Shown: piece by piece, positions 8,511 to 16,149 of the stretch
Numbering within the stretch: the first letter of the stretch is position 1
Layout: every line of letters starts with the position of its first letter
DNA from: an uncultured bacterium
Lineage (GTDB): Bacteria > Bacillota > Clostridia > Oscillospirales > Acutalibacteraceae
Reading direction: 5' to 3'
NCBI GenBank assembly: GCA_949283655.1
Contig: CASDTH010000035.1
Coordinates: forward strand, 58,849-122,848
DNA length: 64,000 nucleotides
The notes under the pieces: model-generated
The model's input: only the letters and a program-made list of their open reading frames with translations
Database searches by the model: none
Told to the model about the DNA's origin: nothing
Program-made: the position numbers and the translations under genes

Positions 8511-9539
8511 TTACGCTTTATCCGATTTGCCCTTTTTGCAGGTCAACACGAACGCAGCTGCTGCCGCTGCGGAAACCAGCACAAGTGCGGAAACCGCCGT
8601 GGAATCACCTGTATCCGGGCTTTCCTCCTGCGCGGTAGGCTGCTCGCCAGCCGGAGCCTCATCTGTCTGCGCCGGTTCGTCCGTCGGATTCACTACAGGC
8701 TCATCCGTAGGAGCGGCCGTGGGTTCGTCCGTAGGAGCGGCCGTGGGCTCATCCGTAGGAGCGGCCGTGGGCTCATCCGTAGGAGCGGCCGTGGGCTCGT
8801 CCGTAGGAGCGGCCGTGGGCTCGTCCGTAGGAGCCTCAGTCGGCTCAGTTGCCGGCTCGGTCGTCGGCTCGCTGGTCGGCTCGGTCGTCGGCTCAGTTGC
8901 TGGCTCGCTGGTCGGCTCAGTAGTCGGCTCGGTTGCTGGCTCACTGGTCGGCTCGTCTGTCGGGGCCTCAGTCGGCTCGCTCGGATCCGTCGGCTCGACC
9001 GGCTCATCTGGCCCTAAGCCCGGCACGCAGTGCTCTTTGAGCCAGTTCCAATAATAGGTCGCAAGCTTCTTCTGCATCGTGCCCAGCAGTACGCCGTCCT
9101 GCCCAAAGTGGATCGCGGCATCGCACCAGTTGACAAACATTTTGATGCAGTCCACCGTTTGCGTGATCGGGCCGGGATTGTCTGCATAAACCCAGTAGAT
9201 CTGATCGAGCATCACTTCGACTTCTTCATCCGTCATTGTGCTGATGTTGCCGATAATGATACCCTCTTCGAACGCTCTGACAATTACTTCTGCCAGATGG
9301 TCACTCTTGGTGCCAGTCACGATCTGCCCAACCGTACCGGCGACAAAATCGGCAAAAGCCTCCGTGCTGCCAAACCACTCCTCGGCAAACTCCTTCACAC
9401 CGGAAGGAACCTCTACCGTAGCCAGCGGCTCTACCTGGGAAGTATTGCTGTCATTCGCAGCAAACGCCGCCACACTGACGATGGAAATTACCATGCACAG
9501 CGCAACCACCAGGCTCATCACCTTTTTGCCCTTTGACAT
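8511..9539 (-). CDS. Sortase-anchored surface protein with TPE repeats
   Basis: About 342 residues: signal peptide (cleavage near AAFAAND), the same 125-residue domain as the 7273-7959 protein (here EFAEEWFGS to WLKEHCVP), a long Thr/Pro/Glu/Asp-rich stalk of about 130 residues, then a sorting signal SPDTGD, a hydrophobic helix and a CKKGKSDKA tail. The stalk is a typical wall-spanning spacer and includes five perfect 8-residue repeats. The ATG at 9539 is preferred: the first ATG (9551) directly abuts the AAAGG ribosome site. The two paralogues differ mainly in stalk length (about 25 versus 130 residues). Function unknown. Confidence 0.86.
   Translation of the reverse strand: MSKGKKVMSLVVALCMVISIVSVAAFAANDSNTSQVEPLATVEVPSGVKEFAEEWFGSTEAFADFVAGTVGQIVTGTKSDHLAEVIVRAFEEGIIIGNISTMTDEEVEVMLDQIYWVYADNPGPITQTVDCIKMFVNWCDAAIHFGQDGVLLGTMQKKLATYYWNWLKEHCVPGLGPDEPVEPTDPSEPTEAPTDEPTSEPATEPTTEPTSEPATEPTTEPTSEPTTEPATEPTEAPTDEPTAAPTDEPTAAPTDEPTAAPTDEPTAAPTDEPTAAPTDEPVVNPTDEPAQTDEAPAGEQPTAQEESPDTGDSTAVSALVLVSAAAAAAFVLTCKKGKSDKA
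8707..8826 (-). repeat. Five tandem 24-bp coding repeats
   Basis: Five head-to-tail 24-base units (period beginning gtaggagcggccgtgggctc on the plus strand) with only C/T third-position differences. They encode TAAPTDEP repeats in the stalk. Such arrays expand and contract by slippage, so stalk length may vary between strains. Confidence 0.9.
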
Positions 9540-9646
9540 CTTTCTTTTCATCCTTTCTCAGAGCGATTTATTCAGAAAAAAATCCCTGAATATAGCTTCA
9601 TTTTAGTCTCTCTCATTTTCATTGTCAATAGAATAAACATTCATCT

Positions 9647-10387
9647 TTACCGAATAAAAATCATGCAGTCGGGAAGAGCCTCCTGCAGCCTGTCTCGCTC
9701 CTGTTGCGTAAAGCTGTCCCCCAGCGTCAGGGAAACGAGGCTTTTCATCGACATGAGCGCCTGCAAATTCTCCTCCCCTTTGATGTCGTTCCCGGCCAGA
9801 GAGAGATAAGTCACATTCTTGAGACCTGCAAGCGGCGTAATATCCGTAATCTGGTTGTAGGAAAGCCGCAGGCTCGCCAGGTTCGTCAAGCCCGCAAGCG
9901 GCGTTACATCGCTGATCTGCGTGTGGGAAATCTCCACAAGCGTCAGGTTTTTCATCCCGGCTAACACCTGAATATCCGCGATGGGATTATCGGAAAGGGT
10001 AAGGCTCTCCAACGCAGTCAGGCCAGCCAGTGCGGAAAGATCAGATATTTGGTTGCCCGCCAGGTTTAATATTTTCAGCTGCGTCAGCCCGGCCAGCGCG
10101 GTCAGATCATCAATCTGATTTTGCGACACATCCAGGTTCAAGATGTGCGTCATCCCCTCCAAGGGCGATAGGTCAGAAATTTGATTGCTGCACAAGCTCA
10201 CCTTTACCGCCTGGGAGAAGCCCGTGATCGGGGTTAAATCTTCAATTTCACTCAGGCATAGTGAAAGATTATCCGAATCCGCCGGCAGGCTTTTGTTGCC
10301 GATGCGGATCTCTCCCGGCATGGTGCAACCAGCCGCACTCATCAAAACGGCGATGGCGAGGCAAAGCGCCGCAATTCTTTTCATCAT
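9647..10387 (-). CDS. Leucine-rich-repeat lipoprotein
   Basis: About 246 residues with a lipoprotein signal peptide (lipobox SAAGC, Cys about residue 20) and roughly seven 22-residue LRRs of the internalin pattern (for example LAGLTQLKILNLAGNQISDL). Expected to be anchored to the outer face of the membrane and to bind a protein or peptidoglycan-linked partner. The start is the ATG at 10387 (or the next codon at 10384); AAAGGA lies about 12 bases upstream. It resembles the LRR lipoprotein at 4953-5696, including the ending ALPDCMIF versus ALPECEIL, so the pair probably arose by duplication. Confidence 0.87.
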   Translation of the reverse strand: MMKRIAALCLAIAVLMSAAGCTMPGEIRIGNKSLPADSDNLSLCLSEIEDLTPITGFSQAVKVSLCSNQISDLSPLEGMTHILNLDVSQNQIDDLTALAGLTQLKILNLAGNQISDLSALAGLTALESLTLSDNPIADIQVLAGMKNLTLVEISHTQISDVTPLAGLTNLASLRLSYNQITDITPLAGLKNVTYLSLAGNDIKGEENLQALMSMKSLVSLTLGDSFTQQERDRLQEALPDCMIFIR

Positions 10388-10616
10388 AAATAGATCACAG
10401 TCCTTTCCCTGTTTCAAGCGGCCGAAAAGCCTTGCGTGGTTTTTCATTTATTTTATCACATCTATTTCAAAATACAATCACCCTGAGCGTCTCTCTTCTC
10501 CATGAAAAGAGATTCTGATCAAGAAATTGACGTGAAGTAACGAACATGCTATACTGAATCCACTACTGCTTGGCCAAGTTCTTCCCGCGTCCGGCCAGCT
10601 TTGAGGAGGAGAAACA

Positions 10617-11354
10617 ATGCATCACACCACCGAAGGCGCCCGCCGCATCCCACTTAGCGGCAGCTTTAATTGCCGCGATCTGGGCGGTTATCCCTGCGCA
10701 GGCGGGGGCATCACCCGCTACGGCCGCTTTATCCGCTGTGGGATTCCCTTTGGTCCTATGGGGCAGGATCGTGCCCGTCTGGCTGAAATTCCTGTAAAGA
10801 CCGTAATCGACCTGCGCGGCAACGGGGAGGCCAAGGTTTCCCCCTCTTCCTATGCAAAGGAGCCGGGGATCAGCTATCACCATTTTTCACTTCTAGAGAT
10901 CAATCCGGCCTATGTCAGCAAGGTGGAGGAGCAGCCGCTGTGGGAGAGCTATGTTTGCACCCTCACAGAGCACAAAGAAAACGTCGCTGGGGTTTTCCAC
11001 ACCATTGCCGCCGCTGAGGAAGGGGCGGTGCTTTTCCACTGTGCGCTCGGCAAGGATCGCACCGGCATTGTAGCTGCGCTCCTACTCTCCCTTGCAGGCG
11101 TGGATCGTTGGGATATCATCGCGGATTATCAGGTCTCCAACACCTATTTGCAAACCACGCTGCGTACCATGGTGGAGGATGGGAACGATATCTTCGATGA
11201 GAAGAAAAATCCGCACCTAAAATCCGAGCCAGCAACGATGGAACGCTTTTTGGATTATTTGGAGGAGGAATGCGGCGGCGCAAGGGCTTACCTAAAGTCC
11301 ATCGGTATAACCGACGCGGAGCTGGATGCGATCATCCGGCGACTGGTTGATTGA
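10617..11354 (+). CDS. Tyrosine/dual-specificity protein phosphatase
   Basis: 245-residue cysteine-dependent phosphatase of the Y_phosphatase3 type. The P-loop is HCALGKDRTG with nucleophile C142 and R148; the upstream FNCRDLGG and VIDLRGNGE motifs are also characteristic. Cytoplasmic: no signal peptide. Family members remove phosphate from phosphotyrosine, and some from phosphoinositides. The ATG at 10617 has GAGGAGGAG seven bases upstream. It is a single gene with an upstream AT-rich gap; a G+C-rich hairpin without a T tract (11363-11397) follows it. Confidence 0.9.
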   Translation: MHHTTEGARRIPLSGSFNCRDLGGYPCAGGGITRYGRFIRCGIPFGPMGQDRARLAEIPVKTVIDLRGNGEAKVSPSSYAKEPGISYHHFSLLEINPAYVSKVEEQPLWESYVCTLTEHKENVAGVFHTIAAAEEGAVLFHCALGKDRTGIVAALLLSLAGVDRWDIIADYQVSNTYLQTTLRTMVEDGNDIFDEKKNPHLKSEPATMERFLDYLEEECGGARAYLKSIGITDAELDAIIRRLVD

Positions 11355-11362
11355 TCCGCATA

Positions 11363-11397
11363 GCGCCCCTCCCGCCTACCGGTGGCAGGAGGGGCGC
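11363..11397 (+). terminator. G+C-rich hairpin after phosphatase gene
   Basis: Perfect 10-bp stem GCGCCCCTCC/GGAGGGGCGC nine bases after the stop codon. There is no clear T run, so this may be a weak terminator or an mRNA-protecting stem. Confidence 0.5.
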
Positions 11398-11468
11398 CGC
11401 TAAATCCAGAAGGCTTTCTTTTCGCAGAAACCCCAAATACAGAAAATCGAGTTTTTTTCAAAAAAAGC

Positions 11469-11497
11469 TTGCAAAATAAATGTGTTATGCTTATAAT
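11469..11497 (+). promoter_or_regulatory. tRNA-Thr promoter
   Basis: TTGCAA (11469-11474) and TATAAT (11492-11497) with a 17-base spacer, 45 bases upstream of the tRNA. Confidence 0.8.
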
Positions 11498-11541
11498 ATA
11501 AAAGCTGTCAGATCGTATTCGCTTTGTACAGCACTCAAAAT

Positions 11542-11617
11542 GCTACTGTGGCTCAGTTGGTAGAGCAGCTGATTCGTAATCAGCAGGTCGGCGGTTCGAG
11601 TCCGCCCAGTAGCTCCA
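11542..11617 (+). tRNA. tRNA-Thr (anticodon CGT)
   Basis: A full cloverleaf can be drawn: acceptor GCTACTG/CAGTAGC, D arm GCTC...GAGC, anticodon stem GCTGA/TCAGC with loop TTCGTAA (anticodon CGT, reading ACG), T arm GGCGG TTCGAGT CCGCC, discriminator T and encoded CCA. Confidence 0.97.
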
Positions 11618-11618
11618 C

Positions 11619-11656
11619 ACCTGCGGTGAGCAAATTACGCGCCGCAGGTTTTTTCT
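11619..11656 (+). terminator. Terminator after tRNA-Thr
   Basis: Stem ACCTGCGG/CCGCAGGT followed by TTTTTTCTTTT immediately after the tRNA. Nearly the same stem follows tRNA-Ser (GCT) at 16115-16149. Confidence 0.88.
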
Positions 11657-11799
11657 TTTCTCAGCAAGAAACCCGTGTGGCAACCAGGCATCTTTGAACA
11701 TAAATCACAAGAACCGCGCAGCGTCGTGCTTCGCGGTTCTTTTTATTTTGGGCGGGTGTGCGGTAATTTGATTTTCGGGGTTTATTTTGTTTACGGCCT

Positions 11800-12420
11800 T
11801 CAAAACGGCTGTTTTGGGGCATGAAATAGAATGCGAGCGGGCTTCCCGGCATAGACCTCAGGGCAGACCTCTTGTATTTTTTCCCGCAGCGCTATAAAAT
11901 CCGCAAAAGCCTCCGGCTTTTGCTGCGGGTTGCGCAGTAAGGAGGCCGGGTGATACGTGCCCATCATCAGCACGCCGTTCTTCTCTATAAATTGCCCGTG
12001 CTGCTTGGTCACGCGGAAATTTTTATCGATCAGCCGCTGGGCGGCAATGCGGCCGAGGCAGACGATGATTCTCGGCCGGAGCAAGCGCACCTGCTCCCGC
12101 AGCCAGGGGAGACATGCCTCCTGCTCGGCAGGGAGCGGATCCCGGTTTTTCGGCGGGCGGCACTTCACCATGTTGGCGATATAAATATTTTGCGTACGGT
12201 CGAGCCCCACCACGGCCAGATATTGATCCAACAGTTGCCCGCCGCGGCCAACAAACGGCTCGCCCTGCAAATCTTCATTTTCACCCGGGCCTTCCCCCAC
12301 AAAAAGCACGCTGGCCTCCCTCTTGCCTGTCCCAAACACCAGGTTTGTGCGCGTCTCCCCCAGCGGGCAATTGTGGCATCCAGAGCACGCTTTCTCCAGC
12401 GCTTCCCAATTTTCATACAT
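11800..12420 (-). CDS. Type-4 uracil-DNA glycosylase (Fe-S)
   Basis: 206-residue base-excision-repair enzyme that removes uracil from DNA. Four cysteines placed as in family 4 (C12, C15, C87, C103) should hold a 4Fe-4S cluster. Motif A is GEGPGENED and the C-terminal motif is TYHPASLLRNP. Residues after about 185 form a short extra tail. The ATG at 12420 opens directly into the Cys-rich N-terminus. The gene stands alone between the tRNA-Thr unit and the divergent pduL gene. Confidence 0.93.
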   Translation of the reverse strand: MYENWEALEKACSGCHNCPLGETRTNLVFGTGKREASVLFVGEGPGENEDLQGEPFVGRGGQLLDQYLAVVGLDRTQNIYIANMVKCRPPKNRDPLPAEQEACLPWLREQVRLLRPRIIVCLGRIAAQRLIDKNFRVTKQHGQFIEKNGVLMMGTYHPASLLRNPQQKPEAFADFIALREKIQEVCPEVYAGKPARILFHAPKQPF

Positions 12421-12508
12421 ACGGCTTCCCGCAACCTTTCTAAATATATGTCCTGCAAACAGTATAGCACAAAAGCCGATGTTTGTGGAGCGCCGCCTTG
12501 ATTTAACG

Positions 12509-12537
12509 TTGCTATTTTGTGCGCACTGATGTAAAAT
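12509..12537 (+). promoter_or_regulatory. pduL promoter with TTTTGTGCGCAC element
   Basis: TTGCTA (12509-12514) and TAAAAT (12532-12537) with a 17-base spacer. The spacer contains TTTTGTGCGCAC (core TGTGCGCAC, with a GTGCGCAC palindrome), which also occurs in the gdhA promoter spacer; see findings. Confidence 0.65.
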
Positions 12538-12570
12538 AAAAAAAATTGAATTTTTTGGAGGAACCAGAGT

Positions 12571-13146
12571 ATGAACAAAAGCGTATTGCTTGAAACTTCA
12601 GCGCGCCATGCCCATGTCAGCCGCAGAGTGCTGAACATTCTGTTCGGCGAGGGCTATGAGCTAACGCATAAAAAGGATCTTTCTCAGCCAGGGCAGTTTG
12701 CCACCAACGAGCGCATTCAGGTCATTGGCCCGAAGGGGAACTTCCCGAGCGTTTCCATCCTCGGCCCAATCCGCCCAGAAACACAGGTGGAGCTTTCCGC
12801 TACGGATGCGCGCTCCATCGGTTTAAAGCCGCCGGTGCGGGAATCCGGCGACCTTGCCGGCAGCACGGGGTGCAAGCTTGTCGGCCCCAAGGGCGAGGTG
12901 GAACTTCAGGATGGCGTGATCATCGCAAAGCGCCACATCCACGCTACACCTGCGGATGCGGAAAAATACGGCCTGAAGGATAAGCAGGTGGTTTCCGTCC
13001 GCGTAAATTCTGACGGGCGTTCGCTCATTTTTGGCGATGTCGTGGTGCGTGTAAGCGAGAAGTATGCGCTCGCTATGCATATCGACACGGATGAATCCAA
13101 CGCAGCAGGCGCAGTGCCTGGCATGATGGCAGAAATTTTGGATTAA
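12571..13146 (+). CDS. pduL: PduL-type phosphate acyltransferase
   Basis: 191-residue PduL-family enzyme that interconverts acyl-CoA and acyl-phosphate. The two PTAC domains and zinc-binding motifs are visible: SARHAHVS at residues 10-17, AKRHIHATP at about 125-133 and MHIDTDESNAAG at about 168-179. There is no N-terminal encapsulation peptide and no microcompartment gene nearby, so it probably serves as a housekeeping phosphotransacetylase for acetate formation. The ATG at 12571 has TTGGAGGAAC upstream. Monocistronic, with the promoter at 12509-12537. Confidence 0.92.
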   Translation: MNKSVLLETSARHAHVSRRVLNILFGEGYELTHKKDLSQPGQFATNERIQVIGPKGNFPSVSILGPIRPETQVELSATDARSIGLKPPVRESGDLAGSTGCKLVGPKGEVELQDGVIIAKRHIHATPADAEKYGLKDKQVVSVRVNSDGRSLIFGDVVVRVSEKYALAMHIDTDESNAAGAVPGMMAEILD

Positions 13147-13171
13147 CAACATAGCGCCGAAGCGCATCGCT

Positions 13172-13210
13172 CTGGGCGGGGAAGAGGCTGACGTTGCCTT
13201 CCCCGCCCAG
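13172..13210 (+). terminator. Strong hairpin after pduL
   Basis: Perfect 13-bp stem CTGGGCGGGGAAG/CTTCCCCGCCCAG with a 13-base loop, 26 bases past the pduL stop. The T tract is poor, so termination strength is uncertain. Confidence 0.55.
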
Positions 13211-13388
13211 CTGCTTTCGGCCGCCTTTTTGCATCAGGCCGCCGCAGCGCCAGCACCTGGCGCAGGCTTTTTTCTGGCCAACGGTGATTCACCGCACGCC
13301 TTCCGCCCGGTATAATCAACTCCAAAAGCGCATAGGATCAATAACAGCAGCCCTTCATCGAATCCAACGGAATGGAGGCTTGATCAAA

Positions 13389-13904
13389 ATGGGCAAGCAG
13401 GAAGCCGCAGCGGCATACAGCTGGGAGGCCCGCTATCTGCTGATCCTCGGCTGCACCGTGCGCGGCGACAGGCCGACGCCTCTTTTGCAGGCGCGCATTG
13501 ATTGCGCAGCGCAATATCTCAAACGTCACCCAAAAGTAATCGCGGTCGCCAGCGGCGCATGCTTCCGCACCGGTCAGCGCAAAAGCGAGGCGCGAGTCAT
13601 CAAGGAGGGCCTGTGTGCCGCCGGCATCGAGCCGAATCGAATCTTTCTGGAGGAGCAGGCCCGCTCCACGGCGGAGAATTTCTCATTTTGTAAACAGATT
13701 TTGCAGCAGCTTAGCCCAACCGGCAGCATGGGCCCCATCGTTTTTGTCACCAATGATTTTCATGTGAAACGCTGCCTGAAGCTCGCGCTCCTCAGCGGCC
13801 TGTGCGCAGCCCCCATCCCAGCACCAACGCCGAAAGGAGCACGCCTACGCTGTCACATCCGGGAGCGCCTTGTCTCACTGCCGCTGCGGCTTTCCGCCCG
13901 GTGA
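13389..13904 (+). CDS. YdcF/SanA-like DUF218 protein
   Basis: 171-residue protein of the DUF218 (YdcF/ElyC/SanA) family. The family signatures are ILGCTVRGDRPTPLLQARI near the N-terminus, ASGACFRTGQRKSEARVIKE, FLEEQARSTAENF and FVTNDFHVKRC. No membrane segment precedes the domain. Some relatives act in envelope homeostasis and YdcF binds SAM, but the reaction is unclear. The start at 13389 has TGGAGGC upstream. Its 3' end overlaps the converging AraC gene by 30 bases. Confidence 0.85.
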   Translation: MGKQEAAAAYSWEARYLLILGCTVRGDRPTPLLQARIDCAAQYLKRHPKVIAVASGACFRTGQRKSEARVIKEGLCAAGIEPNRIFLEEQARSTAENFSFCKQILQQLSPTGSMGPIVFVTNDFHVKRCLKLALLSGLCAAPIPAPTPKGARLRCHIRERLVSLPLRLSAR

Positions 13905-15149
13905 TTCCGCCCCCTCTTTTTCCAAAAACTGCTGCCGGTAGGCGCCTGGCGTCATACCGGTCACTTTTTTAAAAACCCGATCAAAATGGCTTTGATCACA
14001 GTATCCGAGCATCAGCCACAAGCTGCCGCTGCTGGCGGGCGCACGCAGGAGGCGCTTGGCCTCCCCCATTTTTTGTTGCTGAATATATTGCGTCACGCTC
14101 ATGCCGGTCTCCTGCCGGAAGCGCTGCGTCAAATAGCTCGAGTTGCGCTGCACATGGGCCGCCACCTCCTCCACACGGATGCGCTCATACAGGTGCGCCT
14201 GGATATATTGCATGCACAGCCGCACGGTTGCCGAATATCCATCGTGTTGCAGCGCTTGCACGCGGGCGGCGAAATCCTGCAGCATGCGGGCAAACAGGCC
14301 GGTTAGCGCCGCCGGGTCGGACACCTCCTCACAAAACAGCACATAATATTCGTATAGCCCGCATGCTTCCTCCCAGCCAATCCCCGCGCGCACGGCGGAT
14401 TGCATCGCAAGCGCCCCCACTGCAATCAGCTGATTGCGCAGGCTGCGCAGCGGCTCGTGCGCTAAAGTGGCCAGATTCCACTGCGGCAGCTCGCGCAGCT
14501 GCCGGGCCAGCTCCTGTGGAGCGCCCTCCCGTATGCAGCGCAGTATTTTTTGCAGCGCCGGTTCACTGAATAAACGCGGCTCTTCCTCGCGGCGCAGAAA
14601 GGGCCCTTCCTTCTTTACCTCTATTGTAGGGAAAATAGGTTGCTGCTCCATCAGCTTGGATAGCGTAAGCTGCTCGCCATACATCAGGTTATATACGAGC
14701 AGCGCCCCATCCACCAAGGCGCGGCAATCCATCGCCGGGATGGCGCGGTAATAGGCGGTAATCGCCGTTTTTTGCACCACACTGATATTTAGCGGAGCAA
14801 GGATATGTGAGATGGCCGTCTCATTGAGCTCACCAGGAAAAACCGGACCCAGCAGCAGCGTACCCATCGCGCGCCCCAGCTCTCGCACACCGATGCTGGC
14901 CATCGCGCCGAAAACCGGGGAGGTTTGCAGGCGCGGCAGGCAATTGCTATCCTCCCGGTGCAAAAGTGGCGTTACCAGCGCTTCTTCACAGCCCTCCGGC
15001 AAGGCAGGCCAACCAGCAGAAAATATCTCCTCCCCTGCCCTTGTCACAGCACGTACCGGCACGCCGGAAAGGGAGCGTAGCAACGCCCCGTTTTCCCGCG
15101 CCATACGCCAGCGCATCTCCACCGCTTGCTTGTAGCCCATCCTTCTCAT
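13875..15149 (-). CDS. AraC family transcriptional regulator
   Basis: About 424 residues. The last ~100 form a double helix-turn-helix of the AraC type (IRVEEVAAHVQRNSSYLTQR, then a second helix with YCDQSHFDRVFKKVTGMTPGAYR). The first ~300 are an unrecognised helical sensor region resembling YesN-like regulators without a receiver domain. The start is uncertain: ATG at 15149 or 15140, both with weak ribosome sites. No sugar locus is adjacent, so the target is unknown. It converges with, and overlaps, the DUF218 gene. Confidence 0.85.
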   Translation of the reverse strand: MRRMGYKQAVEMRWRMARENGALLRSLSGVPVRAVTRAGEEIFSAGWPALPEGCEEALVTPLLHREDSNCLPRLQTSPVFGAMASIGVRELGRAMGTLLLGPVFPGELNETAISHILAPLNISVVQKTAITAYYRAIPAMDCRALVDGALLVYNLMYGEQLTLSKLMEQQPIFPTIEVKKEGPFLRREEEPRLFSEPALQKILRCIREGAPQELARQLRELPQWNLATLAHEPLRSLRNQLIAVGALAMQSAVRAGIGWEEACGLYEYYVLFCEEVSDPAALTGLFARMLQDFAARVQALQHDGYSATVRLCMQYIQAHLYERIRVEEVAAHVQRNSSYLTQRFRQETGMSVTQYIQQQKMGEAKRLLRAPASSGSLWLMLGYCDQSHFDRVFKKVTGMTPGAYRQQFLEKEGAESPGGKPQRQ

Positions 15150-15185
15150 CCCCAAAACGAAAATAAATTCACTCGTTACAAACGA

Positions 15186-15213
15186 ATTATACTATAAGCT
15201 TAAATTAATGCAA
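15186..15213 (-). promoter_or_regulatory. Promoter of AraC-type regulator
   Basis: On the minus strand TTGCAT (15208-15213) and TATAAT (15186-15191), spacer 16. A small TCGTT/AACGA inverted repeat lies just downstream and could be an autoregulatory site. Confidence 0.6.
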
Positions 15214-15444
15214 TCCGTTTTTTATAAATTATGATAAATTTTTTCTGTCAAAGCGGTTATGTTTAGCGGGTTTGCCCGGGGCGATTTTCATTGTCCCCTC
15301 CGCTTAAGGGGTGCGGATGCACGCCGCCGGATAACTCTCGCGCAGTTTCGCTTGGCCGGCGCGGGCTTTGAGGGAGGCGCACAGCGCTCTTTCCTGCATG
15401 GTATGCGCTGTAAATATCGTATCAATAAAAGGAGCTGGAGCAGA

Positions 15445-15759
15445 ATGATCGGAATCGGAAATTGGGGCTGCCACATTGACACCATGTTCTTCAAGGGCGA
15501 CGTCACGTTTACCATCACAGACAATGGCGGCGAATACGGGTTCGAACTGCATATGGACGGCCCGATCCCTGAGTTTCAAATCAAGGAGATCAAGGAGGAA
15601 AACGGCGACACCCTGCATGCAATCGCCAATGTGGAGATGCTGCCTGGCAAGGATATCGACGTGGCCCTAACCTTTGCGGGCGACACGTTCAACGGCGTTA
15701 TCAAGGTGCCTTTCCTCGGCAAGATCAAGCTCAAGGATGGTTACCGCCTCGCGGAGTAA
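15445..15759 (+). CDS. Small beta-rich protein of unknown function
   Basis: 104-residue acidic protein opening MIGIGNWGCHIDTMFFKG, with alternating short hydrophobic strands and no signal peptide or membrane segment. The ATG at 15445 has AAAAGGAGCTGGAG upstream. I recognise no catalytic motif; it looks like a compact beta-sandwich or lipocalin-like fold. It is monocistronic, with a G+C-rich hairpin after it (15776-15806). Confidence 0.72.
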   Translation: MIGIGNWGCHIDTMFFKGDVTFTITDNGGEYGFELHMDGPIPEFQIKEIKEENGDTLHAIANVEMLPGKDIDVALTFAGDTFNGVIKVPFLGKIKLKDGYRLAE

Positions 15760-15775
15760 CCCATTGTGCACACAA

Positions 15776-15806
15776 CCCCGCCCTGTGCCAAGGCAGCAGG
15801 GCGGGG
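15776..15806 (+). terminator. Hairpin after the 104-residue protein gene
   Basis: Perfect stem CCCCGCCCTG/CAGGGCGGGG with an 11-base loop. It has no T tract and lies just before the tRNA-Ser promoter. Confidence 0.5.
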
Positions 15807-15827
15807 CAGAAACCGTGCAAAAACCCA

Positions 15828-15856
15828 TTGACAAGCGGCGGTGTTTGTGGTAGGAT
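15828..15856 (+). promoter_or_regulatory. tRNA-Ser promoter
   Basis: TTGACA (15828-15833) and TAGGAT (15851-15856), spacer 17, just upstream of the first tRNA-Ser. Confidence 0.8.
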
Positions 15857-15873
15857 AATACGCGTTCCATCAT

Positions 15874-15962
15874 GGAGAGATACCGAAGCGGTCATAACGG
15901 AGCGGTCTTGAAAACCGTCGTGCCGAAAGGCACCGTGGGTTCGAATCCCACTCTCTCCGCCA
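15874..15962 (+). tRNA. tRNA-Ser (anticodon TGA)
   Basis: Type II tRNA with a long variable arm. Acceptor GGAGAGA/TCTCTCC, anticodon loop CTTGAAA (TGA, reading TCA), variable stem TGCC/GGCA, T arm GTGGG TTCGAAT CCCAC, discriminator G and encoded CCA. Confidence 0.97.
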
Positions 15963-16022
15963 GCATGTGATACGAAGCATTTTCTCGTTTGATATACAAT
16001 TTTATCTTTCATTTGTTACCAT

Positions 16023-16113
16023 GGAGAAGTACTCAAGTTGGTGACGAGGCGCCCCTGCTAAGGGCGTAGGTCGGGTAACCGGCGCGGGAGTTCGAGTCTC
16101 CCCTTCTCCGCCA
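16023..16113 (+). tRNA. tRNA-Ser (anticodon GCT)
   Basis: Second type II tRNA. Acceptor GGAGAAG/CTTCTCC, anticodon loop CTGCTAA (GCT, reading AGC/AGT), long variable arm, T loop TTCGAGT, discriminator G and CCA. Probably co-transcribed with tRNA-Ser (TGA) 60 bases upstream. Confidence 0.97.
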
Positions 16114-16114
16114 A

Positions 16115-16149
16115 ACCTGCGGTCAGCAATTCGCGGCCGCAGGTTTTTC
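16115..16149 (+). terminator. Terminator after the tRNA-Ser pair
   Basis: Stem ACCTGCGG/CCGCAGGT followed by TTTTTCT. It is almost identical to the terminator of tRNA-Thr at 11619, which suggests copied tRNA cassettes. Confidence 0.85.

Noticed and set aside
8707..8826. CRISPR array
   Set aside because: The repeats are contiguous without spacers, in frame within a coding stalk, and no cas gene is near.
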